A DNA stretch of 64,000 bases from Bacteroidota bacterium (GTDB lineage: Bacteria; Bacteroidota; Bacteroidia; B-17B0; Aurantibacillaceae): contig JAUXZS010000056.1 in assembly GCA_030692515.1 (NCBI GenBank), positions 1 through 64,000 on the forward strand, in the 5' to 3' direction. How positions within the stretch are numbered: the stretch's first letter is position 1; the number at the start of each line of letters is the position of its first letter. Below the pieces are notes generated by a model, which was given only the letters and a program-made list of their open reading frames with translations, was not told the origin of the DNA and made no database searches. Below are positions 1-9,628 of this stretch, piece after piece. The position numbers were made by a program, and so were the translations under genes.

Positions 1-1974
1 TGTGGTAGTTGGCGAAACAATTATGGGCGTTCCGTTTAAGTTTCCAGGATTCCAAGTATAAGTTGAAGCCCCTACGACTGAAAGAGTTGCGGATGATCCG
101 TTGCAAATAAGGGTATTACTAGTTGATGGCGTAATTGTTGGACTAGCATTAACAGAAACGGTTACTGTTGCACTCCCCGAACAAACGCCAGTGACACCAT
201 TAATTGTATAAGTTGTTGTAACGCTTGGGTTAGCAACAACTATAGAGCCGGTAGATGGTATGAGCGAAGATGCTGGAGACCACGTATAGTTTGCAGCACC
301 TGTAACCGATAAAGTAACAGGCCCACTCGAAGAACAAATTTGTGCGCTTAATGGACTTGGAGTTAAAGTTAATGGTCCAATACCACTTTGTAAATTAAAG
401 GTAGCTGTTCCATTACCACATAATCCTGTGCTTATGATACTGACAGAATAAACACCTACTACGTTTGCCATAATTGTTGCTGTATTATTAGAGCCAACAA
501 TGCCGGGCCCAGACCACAAAATTGTATTGGTTGCAGAGTTCGGTGTGACAGAAAGTTGCGTAGTAGGATTGCTACAACTTAAAACTCCAGTCGACAAAAT
601 AACAGGGGTTAAGGTTCCTGAACTTAAAATTCCCGGAAACGACAGCCCAGTGAGAGTTCCACCGCCTTGACCTTGCACCGCTCCAAAACTTGTATTAAAA
701 TAAGGAGAACTGGGCGACAGGAAAATTCCAGGCGCACCTCCGTTTAAAAAAGCTGTTATGCCTGATTGCGATCCAGATGTCCAAATTATGCCGCCACCAC
801 CGCCTCCGCCTTTACCATGAGCATCGGAAGCATTGGCATTATCGGATCCGCCATCGCCGCCAGCAACCGAAACATTTAAAGAAGAAAAAGAAGTAACATC
901 TAACAACACGCTTCCGCCAGAACCGCCCCCACCCGCACCATCAATATTTGCAACAGGTACATCATCTCCCTCCGCGGAAATGATATTAGAGTTTCCTACA
1001 ATATTTGCTGCTTTTATTAGAACAATACCTCCACCGTTCCCCCCGGCTGTTCCGACTGCATTATTTTGATGCCCCGCCCCGCCTCCTCCGCCTAAGAAAA
1101 CTTTATTATTAGTATTAGAATAATTTAATTGTTCTCCGCCAATCCCTCCACAAAACAGAGTAAAGTTTGGCGGACATGTAATAGAAGAGCGAAAAAAACC
1201 ACCACGGCCGCCTACCCCATAATTACCACCACCGCCACCGCCGCCGTTAATATCATTACCACCTCCGCCACCATTAGCATTTTTTCCTTTTCCAAGACTG
1301 TTTAGAGGGTTAACAAAAATTCCTTCTCCTTTTTTAGCTCCAAAAGAAGAGGGTGAGGAGATTACATAATTCATGGTGTCTCCCCCACATGTATAAGATC
1401 CTGGAAGTAAATTTCCTCCTAAAAAACCTCGACCATTTACGTTTATGTTGTTATTAAATGTGACAGTACCTGAGGTTTCAAAAACTAAAACACCCCCAAT
1501 TGTTCCACTCCATGGCAAGCAGGTTAAAACACCACTAATATTTATATTGTTGTTGTAAACTGGGACTTTTATTAATTGTATTATGTCTGAAGCTGTATAT
1601 GGCCTTGTTAACGGGTTTACTAACGTAATAACGTTACCAGAAATACTTGAAATGGCTGAGAACTCATAGTTACCGGAATTATTATAATTGGAAATTGTTC
1701 CATATGAGATTGTATTAGCTGAGTTAATTGTGGCACCTTTCATTTGCATAATTAAAATTTTATCACAAACGCTAAAAGCTGCTGAGCTAGAAACAGTGAG
1801 CGATTGCGGCGCAATATTTATTACGCTTGCATAGGAATTTATTACGCCTGAAATATTGATGATTTGGGAAAACAGATTTTGTTGAGGTAAAAGAAAAAAC
1901 AAAATAAACAATAAAGTAAACACCCTATTATTAAAAATCAAATCTTTACTAAATAAAAACCTCGAGATTAGCAT
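1..1974 (-). CDS. Glycine-rich, Ig-like-repeat secreted surface protein (partial, 3' end outside window)
   Basis: An uninterrupted minus-strand frame of 658 codons runs from an ATG at 1974 to the window edge, with an in-frame TAA just upstream of the start. The protein begins with a short basic leader and a hydrophobic stretch ending in LPQQNLFSQ, a signal peptide. About 170 residues of beta-rich sequence follow, then a strongly glycine-rich segment (roughly residues 220-400, with runs of 5-7 Gly) and then Ig/PKD-like repeats of the 'TYTWSP...CSGSATVTV' kind, each about 85 residues. This architecture is typical of very large T9SS-exported adhesin-like proteins of Bacteroidota. The sorting domain, if present, lies outside the window. 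Exact function is unknown. The start and the secretion call are solid; the adhesin role is inference. Confidence 0.85.
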   Translation of the reverse strand, partial: MLISRFLFSKDLIFNNRVFTLLFILFFLLPQQNLFSQIINISGVINSYASVINIAPQSLTVSSSAAFSVCDKILIMQMKGATINSANTISYGTISNYNNSGNYEFSAISSISGNVITLVNPLTRPYTASDIIQLIKVPVYNNNINISGVLTCLPWSGTIGGVLVFETSGTVTFNNNINVNGRGFLGGNLLPGSYTCGGDTMNYVISSPSSFGAKKGEGIFVNPLNSLGKGKNANGGGGGNDINGGGGGGGNYGVGGRGGFFRSSITCPPNFTLFCGGIGGEQLNYSNTNNKVFLGGGGGAGHQNNAVGTAGGNGGGIVLIKAANIVGNSNIISAEGDDVPVANIDGAGGGGSGGSVLLDVTSFSSLNVSVAGGDGGSDNANASDAHGKGGGGGGGIIWTSGSQSGITAFLNGGAPGIFLSPSSPYFNTSFGAVQGQGGGTLTGLSFPGILSSGTLTPVILSTGVLSCSNPTTQLSVTPNSATNTILWSGPGIVGSNNTATIMANVVGVYSVSIISTGLCGNGTATFNLQSGIGPLTLTPSPLSAQICSSSGPVTLSVTGAANYTWSPASSLIPSTGSIVVANPSVTTTYTINGVTGVCSGSATVTVSVNASPTITPSTSNTLICNGSSATLSVVGASTYTWNPGNLNGTPIIVSPTTT

Positions 1975-2238
1975 ATTTTACTAAGATCTTAAAACCAAAA
2001 TGGTCAGTGCAATAAACATTAATTTTTACTTATTTGAATTTTAAATGTACATTTTAATTTTTAGTTTAAATTATAATATTGTTTAGTTAAAAGGATTTTG
2101 TAAGTAAAAACATGCCGATTGCTTAAACTATTTTATAAGTGGTAGGGTTTATTGAGTAGTTAAATTCTTGAAGTTCTGTTATTTGGTTTTATTATTGCTA
2201 ATATTGCATAGCAAAACCTTAATCTTCTCAATTAATTT

Positions 2239-3732
2239 TTGGTTAAAACAATACATATACTATTTCTTACCATTGTTTTTGCAGTAAATAATAATTTTAA
2301 ATCTCAAATTAAACCATCTGCAAAATTTACATTTGACAACAAAAATGATCTAGACGAAATAACTGGTAAAAAAATACGCTCTAACGGTGTTAGTTATACC
2401 TACGACCGATTTGGCAACGCAAATAACGCAATATATTTATTTGGCAACCAGTATAGCTATATTAACCTCGGTAATTATACGGCACTTAAGCCAACTTCCG
2501 GTAGTATTTCGCTTTGGATCAAAATAGAAAATGAAGTTTCCGCGGGAAAAGGATATAAGTTTAACCCTATCCTTTTAACCAAGTGTGCTAAAGAAGATGA
2601 TTTTTTTGAAGCATATTCTATATTTTACCTTCCCGAAACGAAAAAATTAAATGTTACCTGTACAAAAGATTCCGTAACACAAATAGGTATAACATCCATC
2701 CAACCCATTGAGCATTATGATTGGCACCACCTAGTAATAACTTATAACTATAGTTGGTTGTCGTTTTATATTGACGGGAAACTTGAAAAAAAAATGTCGA
2801 AAAATTATACTACTCAATTTCTTGAATCAGATTCTGTAGTGGTTGGTTCGACAGCCAACATAAAAAACCAACGCTACCTGATGGCAAGCGTTGATGATAT
2901 TGAATTTTTTGATCGTGTTTTAAACGATAAAGAGATTCTTGAGTTATATCATGCTCCCAACCCAAACAAAAATAAAATAATATTAAACTGGGCCTTAATT
3001 ATATTAGCAATTATTGCTTTCATTATTTTTGCTTACCATTTAATTAAACGTCAAATAAAATTAGCCGTTCAAAAAGAGAGAGTCAGGCTTGAGCTACATA
3101 ATAAATTATTAGAAACAGAGCTCAGAGTAAATAGGGCATCCATGAATCCGCATTTTTTATTTAACTCTTTAAATACGCTTCATAATTTTATTTTATTAAA
3201 TGATATAGACATCGCTAGCGATTATTTGGTAAAATTTTCTAAACTCATTCGTAAAATATTAGATAGTAATATGCACGATAATATTTCGTTAGATTTTGAA
3301 ATTGAGATTTTAGAAAAATATCTTGAAATTGAAAATTTACGGTTTGAAAAAAACATTAATTTTTCTATTATAATAGATGATGAAATTAAACCGTCATCCG
3401 TAAAAATTCCTATTATGATGTTGCAGCCCTTTGTAGAAAATGCTATATGGTATGGTTTACTTAATAAAGCTGGAGAAAAAAACATTACCATTAATTTTTC
3501 ACTTCTTGAAAAAAAATACATTTATTGCACAATTGAAGATAATGGAACCGGCAGAAAAAAAGAAAGCTTAACTAATTTGGTTGAAAAAAAATCGTTAGCA
3601 ACAAATTTTATCAAACAACGGCTTGAATTATTAAATAAAATTCATAACTTAAACTGTAGTTTAACGATTGAAGATAAACCAAATAATCAGGGCACTATCG
3701 TAAAAATTGTATTGCCAATTTTAAATGCTTAA
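2239..3732 (+). CDS. LytS-type sensor histidine kinase with periplasmic LamG domain
   Basis: Membrane histidine kinase of 497 residues, read from a TTG start because no nearby ATG gives the hydrophobic leader. Order: signal/anchor (1-22), a LamG/concanavalin-like jelly roll (about 30-235, with 'SISLWIKIE' and 'HHLVITYN' motifs), one transmembrane helix (about 249-270), a short coiled coil, then a His_kinase (PF06580-type) domain with MNPHFLFNSLN and phospho-acceptor His305, and a GHKL ATPase domain (QPFVENAIWYG, DNGTG). It overlaps the response regulator gene by a few bases, so the two form a two-component pair. Family members sense envelope signals; the LamG sensor suggests a carbohydrate or protein ligand (inference). 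Confidence 0.9.
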   Translation: MVKTIHILFLTIVFAVNNNFKSQIKPSAKFTFDNKNDLDEITGKKIRSNGVSYTYDRFGNANNAIYLFGNQYSYINLGNYTALKPTSGSISLWIKIENEVSAGKGYKFNPILLTKCAKEDDFFEAYSIFYLPETKKLNVTCTKDSVTQIGITSIQPIEHYDWHHLVITYNYSWLSFYIDGKLEKKMSKNYTTQFLESDSVVVGSTANIKNQRYLMASVDDIEFFDRVLNDKEILELYHAPNPNKNKIILNWALIILAIIAFIIFAYHLIKRQIKLAVQKERVRLELHNKLLETELRVNRASMNPHFLFNSLNTLHNFILLNDIDIASDYLVKFSKLIRKILDSNMHDNISLDFEIEILEKYLEIENLRFEKNINFSIIIDDEIKPSSVKIPIMMLQPFVENAIWYGLLNKAGEKNITINFSLLEKKYIYCTIEDNGTGRKKESLTNLVEKKSLATNFIKQRLELLNKIHNLNCSLTIEDKPNNQGTIVKIVLPILNA

Positions 3733-3733
3733 C

Positions 3734-4474
3734 ATGGAACTTAGAGCAGTAATAATTGATGATGAACAAAAAGGAATTAATACGCTTAAAATTTTGATTG
3801 CAAAACACATTGATGCTGTAAAAATTGTAGCAGAATCTATAAGCGCATCAACTGGCATTATTCATATTGAAAATTACAAACCCGACATTGTTTTTTTAGA
3901 CATAAATATGCCAGAAATGAATGGTTTTGAATTATTAGAGAAATTATCCTGGAAAGGATTTAATTTAATTTTTACTACCGCACACCAAGAATTTGGATTA
4001 AAAGCAATAAAAAACAATGCTGTGGATTATCTTTTAAAACCAATTGATTATCGCGATTTACAATTTGCTATTAATAAAATAAAAAATAATCTTGAAAAAA
4101 ATAAAATAGACTATACCGCATTATTAAATACAATTAATCAACCTCAAAAAAAGAAAATAATTATTAATTCGAAATTTGGCATTGAATCGGTTGACGCTAA
4201 CCAAATTATTTTTCTTGAATCGAAATCAAATTACACACTTATTTGGCTAAGCAATTACAAAACCATTTTAACATCTAAAACATTAAAAGAATTTGAATTA
4301 CAATTGTCTGCGCCCGAAATGAATTTTATGCGTGTTCACAATTCCTTTTTAATTAATTTAAATCATGTTTCAAGATATTTAAAAGAGCAAGAAACTATTA
4401 TCATGATAAACGAACAACTCATTCCCCTTGCCAAAAGCAAAAAATCTAGTTTTTTTGAGTGGTTACAAATATAA
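3734..4474 (+). CDS. LytTR-family response regulator
   Basis: Cytoplasmic response regulator of 246 residues. An N-terminal receiver domain shows acidic residues D9-D10, phospho-acceptor D56 in FLDINMP, the Thr of IFTTAH and the Lys of LLKPID. A C-terminal LytTR DNA-binding domain (about residues 140-245) follows, with the usual 'I.FLES.SNYT' and 'F.RVHNSFLINL' patterns. The ATG at 3734 lies one base after the kinase stop; an ATG at 3725 in the same frame would add MLN and overlap the kinase by 8 bp. It is the partner of the upstream kinase. Target genes are not visible; the divergent surface-protein gene at 1-1974 is a candidate by proximity only. Confidence 0.93.
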   Translation: MELRAVIIDDEQKGINTLKILIAKHIDAVKIVAESISASTGIIHIENYKPDIVFLDINMPEMNGFELLEKLSWKGFNLIFTTAHQEFGLKAIKNNAVDYLLKPIDYRDLQFAINKIKNNLEKNKIDYTALLNTINQPQKKKIIINSKFGIESVDANQIIFLESKSNYTLIWLSNYKTILTSKTLKEFELQLSAPEMNFMRVHNSFLINLNHVSRYLKEQETIIMINEQLIPLAKSKKSSFFEWLQI

Positions 4475-4536
4475 TTGTCTCTAAAAATTCATTTTTATTT
4501 ATCTAAGTATCTTTACTCGGTTTACGTTTAAATTTT

Positions 4537-4544
4537 TAACTTTA
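4537..4544 (+). promoter_or_regulatory. -7 promoter box (TAACTTTA) of hemCD
   Basis: TAACTTTA fits the Bacteroidota -7 consensus TAnnTTTG at 7 of 8 positions. It ends 5 nt before the GTG start of hemCD, so transcription would begin at or beside the start codon. No clear -33 TTG at the usual spacing. Confidence 0.45.
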
Positions 4545-4549
4545 CCCCC

Positions 4550-6139
4550 GTGAAACGTAAAATTATTATAGGTACCCGCGGAAGCGATTTAGCCTTATGG
4601 CAAGCCAATTACACTAAAAATTTATTAGAGGAAAAAGGTAATGAGGTTGAAATTAAAATTATTTCAACTGCCGGAGACCACTCGCAACAATTTGAAACTA
4701 GTTTTGATAAACTAGAAGGCAAAGGTTTTTTTACAAAAGAATTAGAAGAAGCCTTGTTAAACAAATCCATTGATCTTGCTGTTCATTCTCATAAAGATCT
4801 TCCTACCGAAAGTCCGGATGGGCTATTAATAGCTGGCGTTTCTAAGCGCGAAGACCCTTCTGATATTTTAATCATAAACGATAAAGCCGCAGATGATAAA
4901 CTTAAATTTGGCTTAAAGAAAGGTGCCATAGTTGGGACTTCTTCAGCCAGAAGAAAATCGCAATTATTAGCATTTAGACCCGATGTTCAAGTAAAAGATT
5001 TACGCGGTAACGTTCCAACTCGTATTAATAAATTAAGAGAAGGTGGTTACGATGCTATTTTAATTGCAACAGCAGGTGTAGAAAGATTAGAAATTGAGTT
5101 AGATGAATTTACGGTTGAAAAATTAAATCCTGAAGTATTTGTTCCTGCACCAGCTCAAGGAGTATTAGCTTGGCAAACTAGAGAAGATGATAACGAACTT
5201 TTAACTATCATAGATGAAATAAGTGATTTTGATGTTTTAATTAAAATAAATATCGAGCGTCAATTATTAAATCTATTTGATGGCGGCTGTCATTTACCCT
5301 TTGGCGCTTATTGCGATACCGAAATGGATGACGAAGATCGTTTACGTTTTAAAGTATGGGTAAGTATTGCTCCGGAATGGAATGCACAGCCAAAACAATT
5401 TTATTTTGACACTTTAGATACCGATGGCTTTGTTGATAGAATGTACGACCACATTAAATTTGCAAAACCTAAAAAAATATTTATTTCAAAAACATTTAAA
5501 GAAGGAGATTATTTTCCATCTGCACTTGGTAAATTAGGTTATGATGTTCAAGGAAAAAGTTTAATTGAGTTTAAACAAATTGCCATTCGTTTTTTACCAA
5601 GAACAGAGTGGATATTTTTTAGCAGCAAACACGCTGTGCGATTCTTCTTTAATCAAAAACCTGAATTGTGGCCTGGTGTAAAATACGGTTGTGTTGGAAG
5701 CTCTACCAGCGCTGAATTGCGCTCGTTCGGACACCGTGCCGATTTTATTGGTCAAAGCACCGATATTAAATTAGTTGGCAAACAATTTAGCAGTAAAGTA
5801 GGTAACGCTCGTGTTTTATATCCCATTGCAAGAGGCAGTATGCAAAGTATACAATGGCAAATGGTAAAAAGAGATAGCGTAGTTAATTTAGAAGTATATG
5901 CCACATTACACCTAAGCGAAGAAATTCCAACAGAAAATGAAATCTTAATTTTTACCAGTCCAAGTAATGTAGAATCTTATTTTGAAAAAAACACTATCCA
6001 TCCGCATCAAAAAATTATTGCTATGGGCGAAGCAACCGGTAAAGCTTTAGAAAAATTAAAATTTAAAAAGTATACTATGCCAAGAAGTTTTGATGACCTT
6101 GGTTTGATTCAAGCAGTGATGGCTTTGCCTAATAATTGA
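4550..6139 (+). CDS. hemC: Fused hydroxymethylbilane synthase / uroporphyrinogen-III synthase
   Basis: The 529-residue protein carries two consecutive haem-pathway enzymes. Residues 1-300 are porphobilinogen deaminase (HemC): IGTRGSDLALWQ start, HSHKDLPT, TSSARRKSQL, LRGNVPTR and the dipyrromethane-cofactor cysteine C247 in GGCHLP. Residues 310-529 have the two-lobed pattern of uroporphyrinogen-III synthase (HemD), with 'IFFSSKHAVRFF' and 'IFTSPSNVESY'. HemC usually has about 310 residues, so this is a HemC-HemD fusion that would channel the unstable hydroxymethylbilane. The GTG start is fixed by alignment of the GTRGS motif. hemE, a later step, lies 7.5 kb away on the other strand. HemD is divergent as a family, so its call is weaker than HemC. 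Confidence 0.93.
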   Translation: MKRKIIIGTRGSDLALWQANYTKNLLEEKGNEVEIKIISTAGDHSQQFETSFDKLEGKGFFTKELEEALLNKSIDLAVHSHKDLPTESPDGLLIAGVSKREDPSDILIINDKAADDKLKFGLKKGAIVGTSSARRKSQLLAFRPDVQVKDLRGNVPTRINKLREGGYDAILIATAGVERLEIELDEFTVEKLNPEVFVPAPAQGVLAWQTREDDNELLTIIDEISDFDVLIKINIERQLLNLFDGGCHLPFGAYCDTEMDDEDRLRFKVWVSIAPEWNAQPKQFYFDTLDTDGFVDRMYDHIKFAKPKKIFISKTFKEGDYFPSALGKLGYDVQGKSLIEFKQIAIRFLPRTEWIFFSSKHAVRFFFNQKPELWPGVKYGCVGSSTSAELRSFGHRADFIGQSTDIKLVGKQFSSKVGNARVLYPIARGSMQSIQWQMVKRDSVVNLEVYATLHLSEEIPTENEILIFTSPSNVESYFEKNTIHPHQKIIAMGEATGKALEKLKFKKYTMPRSFDDLGLIQAVMALPNN

Positions 6140-6147
6140 AGCAACTA

Positions 6148-6210
6148 TTTTGTCATCCCGAAGAATGAGGGATCTCAAAACAGATTCCTACTATCGTCGG
6201 AATGACAAAA
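6148..6210. repeat. Intergenic palindromic element, possible bidirectional terminator
   Basis: The arms TTTTGTCATCCCGA (6148-6161) and TCGGAATGACAAAA (6197-6210) pair at 13 of 14 positions. Inside them GAGGGATCT and AGATTCCTA pair at 7 of 9, so the whole 63 nt can fold into one long hairpin. It lies between the convergent hemCD and phoH genes. REP-like palindromes with GTCAT...ATGAC ends are common between genes in many bacteria. A terminator role is inference. Confidence 0.65.
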
Positions 6211-6214
6211 ACTT

Positions 6215-7567
6215 TTACAGCAAATCGTTTGCTAAATTAGCCAATGCACTACGCTCACCTTTTTCTAAAGTAATGTGCGCGTACAGGCTTTGACCCTTTA
6301 CTTTGTCAATCAAATAACTTAAACCGTTACTTTGGGCGTCCAAATAAGGCGTGTCAATTTGATTAATGTCACCAGTAAAAATAATTTTAGTATTCTCCCC
6401 TGCTCTAGTAATAATTGTTTTTACTTCATGCGGTGTTAGGTTTTGCGCCTCATCAACAATAAAAAACACATTACTTAAACTTCTTCCGCGGATATAAGCT
6501 AAAGGACAAACAACTAATTTTTGAGACTCTATCATCTCAGCAATTTGTTTATGCTCTTTATCTTTTTCGCTAAACTGACTGCGAATAAATTTTAAATTAT
6601 CCCATAATGGTTCCATATATGGATTTAACTTGCTATTAACATCGCCCGGTAAATAACCAATATCTTTATTGCTTAAAGGAACAATTGGACGAGCTAAATA
6701 AATTTGATGATAATTTCTCCTTAACTCTAATGCTCCGGCAAGGGATAATAAAGTTTTTCCGGTTCCGGCAACACCTTGTATTGATACTAATCTAATGTCC
6801 TGATTCATTATGGCATCCAATGCAAACGACTGCTCTGCATTTTTTGGAATAACTCCAAATGCCGACGTTTTTATTACGCGATTAAGAGTGTCGTCTTCCG
6901 CATTATAACGGGCCATAACACTTTGAGAACCGTTTTTTAAAACATAATAATGATTTGGTAAACTCTTGTGATTTTTTAAAATAGGTTTTGCTTTGCAGCT
7001 ACCCGTATTATAGATAGCAGTAATTTGTTCTGCTGTTGCTTTAATACCTTCGGTATTTCCGGTATACAGCTCATCAATCGTTTTTATTTTTCCGGTCTCA
7101 TAATCCTCGGCATTTAAACTTAAACTTTTTGCTTTTATGCGTAGGTTAATATCTTTAGTAACTAAAACTACCTTTCTATCGGGATGCATTTCTGCAGTAT
7201 ACAAAGCCGTATTTAAAATACGATGATCAGCTTTTCTATCTGCAAAAATTCGTTCGGCGTTTATTTTAGAAGAGAAATTCATCTCTATCTTAAACATCCC
7301 TCTGTTGGGACCATTAATTCTCGTCCACTCTTGCAGAGTATTATTACCACTTAATTTATCAATATACCGAGTAAATTCGCGTGCCGAATAATTTTTGGTA
7401 TCGTTTCCCTTTTTAAAGTTATCCAATTCTTCTAAAACAGTTATTGGAATTACCACATCGTGTTCTGCAAAATTTTTAATTGCTGTGTGATCGTAAATAA
7501 TAACAGAGGTATCTAACACAAATATTTTTTTGTCGTTGATACTTGCCTTGCTAGTTCTTTTGGCCAT
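6215..7567 (-). CDS. PIN domain + PhoH-like ATPase (PhoH2-type)
   Basis: 450-residue cytoplasmic protein. The N-terminal PIN nuclease domain (about 15-150) has acidic residues in FVLDTSVIIYD and in the EELDNFK and DRKADHRIL segments. The C-terminal PhoH ATPase domain (about 225-450) has Walker A GVAGTGKT near residue 265 and Walker B FFIVDEAQN, followed by FTGDINQID. PIN-PhoH (PhoH2) proteins have been described as RNA helicase/ribonucleases in mycobacteria; the substrate here is unknown. The gene is monocistronic downstream of typA, separated by a terminator hairpin. Length and domain order are normal for Bacteroidota. Confidence 0.95.
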   Translation of the reverse strand: MAKRTSKASINDKKIFVLDTSVIIYDHTAIKNFAEHDVVIPITVLEELDNFKKGNDTKNYSAREFTRYIDKLSGNNTLQEWTRINGPNRGMFKIEMNFSSKINAERIFADRKADHRILNTALYTAEMHPDRKVVLVTKDINLRIKAKSLSLNAEDYETGKIKTIDELYTGNTEGIKATAEQITAIYNTGSCKAKPILKNHKSLPNHYYVLKNGSQSVMARYNAEDDTLNRVIKTSAFGVIPKNAEQSFALDAIMNQDIRLVSIQGVAGTGKTLLSLAGALELRRNYHQIYLARPIVPLSNKDIGYLPGDVNSKLNPYMEPLWDNLKFIRSQFSEKDKEHKQIAEMIESQKLVVCPLAYIRGRSLSNVFFIVDEAQNLTPHEVKTIITRAGENTKIIFTGDINQIDTPYLDAQSNGLSYLIDKVKGQSLYAHITLEKGERSALANLANDLL

Positions 7568-7665
7568 ATAGTAAATTAAATAACTTATGGTAAAGCTATT
7601 AATCCAAAAATGGTTTTAGCAATAAGTAATAAATTAATTTTAACAATGAATTGTTTATTTAAGCA

Positions 7666-7698
7666 AAAAGCCCTCTGGCAATTAACCAGAGGGCTTTT
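7666..7698 (-). terminator. Intrinsic terminator of typA
   Basis: A perfect 13-bp stem pairs AAAAGCCCTCTGG (7666-7678) with CCAGAGGGCTTTT (7686-7698) around a 7-nt loop, with a T-run on the minus strand. It lies just past the typA stop and upstream of phoH, so it ends typA transcription. Confidence 0.9.
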
Positions 7699-7717
7699 AA
7701 TATTTTATTGTGAACAA

Positions 7718-9529
7718 TTATTGGGCTTCTAATTTTTTACCCATGCGTTTTCTTTCGTTCTCTTCAAGATAAATTTTACGAAGACGGATATGCGAAGGAG
7801 TAATTTCTACATACTCATCACCTTGAATATATTCCATTGCTTCTTCTAAACTGAATTTAATTTTTGGAACAATACGCATTTTTTCATCAGTACCAGAGGC
7901 GCGCATATTTGTTAATTGTTTTTCAGTACAAACGTTTACTACTAAATCATCAGGACGAATGTGCTCACCGATAATCATACCGGGATAAATTTCATCACCA
8001 GCTTCGATAAAAAATTTACCACGATCTTGTAATTTATCAATACTATAAGCAACTGCCGACCCTTTATCTTTGCTAATTAATACTCCTGCAATACGACTAG
8101 GGATTGGTCCTTTCCAAGGCTCATAATCTTTAAAACGATGCGCCATAATAGCCTCACCTGCTGTGGCAGTTAAAACATTATTACGTAAACCAATAATACC
8201 ACGAGAAGGAATTTCAAACTCAATATGAGTTAAATCTCCTTTAGGTTCCATAATTAGTAAATTACCTTTGCGTTGGCTTACTAAATCAATTACTTTGCTT
8301 GAGGATTCTTGGGGTACATCAACTGTTAACACCTCAATAGGCTCACACTTTTGACCATCAATTTCTTTAATAATAACTTGTGGTTGACCTAATTGTAATT
8401 CATAACCCTCACGACGCATTGTCTCTATCAATACAGATAAATGAAGAATACCACGACCAAACACTAAGTAAGAATCAGGAGATCCTGTTTCTTCAACACG
8501 CATGGCTAAGTTTTTTTCTAACTCTTTATATAAACGATCGCGTAAGTGACGTGAAGTAACAAATTTACCATCTTTACCAAAAAACGGTGAGTTGTTAATT
8601 GTAAACAACATACTCATTGTAGGCTCATCAATATGCATGGTTGGCATACCTTCTGGATTTTCAAAATCAGCAACCGTATCACCAATTTCAAAACCTTCAA
8701 TACCCGTAAACGCACATATATCTCCAGTTGTAGCCTCAGTCACTTTAAGTTTACCTAAACCTTCAAAAACAAACAATTCTTTAATGCGAGATTTTTGAAT
8801 TCTACCATCGCGTTTTACCACACTTACTGGCATGTTTTCTTTTATAATGCCACGAAAAATACGGCCTACCGCAATACGACCTATAAATGAAGAATAATCT
8901 AAAGAAGTAATTTGAATTTGTAAAGTTCCCTCTCTTTTTGGGGCAGTAGGAATATTTTTAATAATAGTATCTAATAAATAAGTTACATCTGTAGTTGGTG
9001 TTTTATAATCTGGGCCCATCCAGCCTTGCTTACTTGAACCGTAAACAGTAGGAAAATCTAATTGATCTTCATTTGCATCAAGATTAAAAAATAAATCGAA
9101 AACATTGTCATGAACTTCTTCAGGACGACAATTTGGTTTATCTACTTTATTAATAACTAAAATTGCTTTTTTACCGGCAGCAATCGCTTTTTGAAGCACA
9201 AAACGCGTTTGTGGCATTGGCCCTTCAAAAGCATCCACTAATAAAATAACACCGTCAGCCATGTTCATCACACGCTCTACTTCACCTCCAAAATCCGCGT
9301 GACCAGGAGTATCAATAATATTAATTTTTGTTCCCTTGTATGTAACAGAAACGTTTTTCGCAAGAATTGTAATTCCGCGCTCACGCTCTAAATCATTATT
9401 ATCAAGGATAAGTTCGCCGGTTGCTTGGTTATCGCGGAACAAATTACATTGATGTAAAATTTTATCTACTAAGGTAGTTTTACCGTGGTCAACGTGGGCA
9501 ATAATGGCAATGTTTCTAATTTCAGACAT
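7718..9529 (-). CDS. typA: Translational GTPase BipA/TypA
   Basis: Ribosome-associated GTPase of 603 residues, the standard family length. The GTPase domain starts at [14 protein letters not shown] (G1), with RGITI (switch), DTPGHADF (G3) and NKVD (G4). EF-Tu-like domain 2, two EF-G-like alpha/beta domains and the TypA-specific C-terminal domain follow. TypA assists 50S assembly and translation under stress. On the minus strand a TATCTTTG box (9557-9550) lies about 20 nt before the ATG and is a good -7 promoter candidate. The gene is divergent from the ECF sigma factor gene, with 99 bp between starts. Confidence 0.98.
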   Translation of the reverse strand: MSEIRNIAIIAHVDHGKTTLVDKILHQCNLFRDNQATGELILDNNDLERERGITILAKNVSVTYKGTKINIIDTPGHADFGGEVERVMNMADGVILLVDAFEGPMPQTRFVLQKAIAAGKKAILVINKVDKPNCRPEEVHDNVFDLFFNLDANEDQLDFPTVYGSSKQGWMGPDYKTPTTDVTYLLDTIIKNIPTAPKREGTLQIQITSLDYSSFIGRIAVGRIFRGIIKENMPVSVVKRDGRIQKSRIKELFVFEGLGKLKVTEATTGDICAFTGIEGFEIGDTVADFENPEGMPTMHIDEPTMSMLFTINNSPFFGKDGKFVTSRHLRDRLYKELEKNLAMRVEETGSPDSYLVFGRGILHLSVLIETMRREGYELQLGQPQVIIKEIDGQKCEPIEVLTVDVPQESSSKVIDLVSQRKGNLLIMEPKGDLTHIEFEIPSRGIIGLRNNVLTATAGEAIMAHRFKDYEPWKGPIPSRIAGVLISKDKGSAVAYSIDKLQDRGKFFIEAGDEIYPGMIIGEHIRPDDLVVNVCTEKQLTNMRASGTDEKMRIVPKIKFSLEEAMEYIQGDEYVEITPSHIRLRKIYLEENERKRMGKKLEAQ

Positions 9530-9628
9530 ATTTTGTTTTTTAAGCGCCGCAAAGATACGTCTTTTATTGGTTAAAACACTTTATTACAAAGGATTATATA
9601 GATTTTTATTTCTACTTTTAACAAATAA

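Noticed and set aside
833-1069. Plus-strand proline-rich ORF of 78 codons
   Set aside because: It is the antisense of the glycine-rich minus-strand gene; Gly codons read backwards as Pro.
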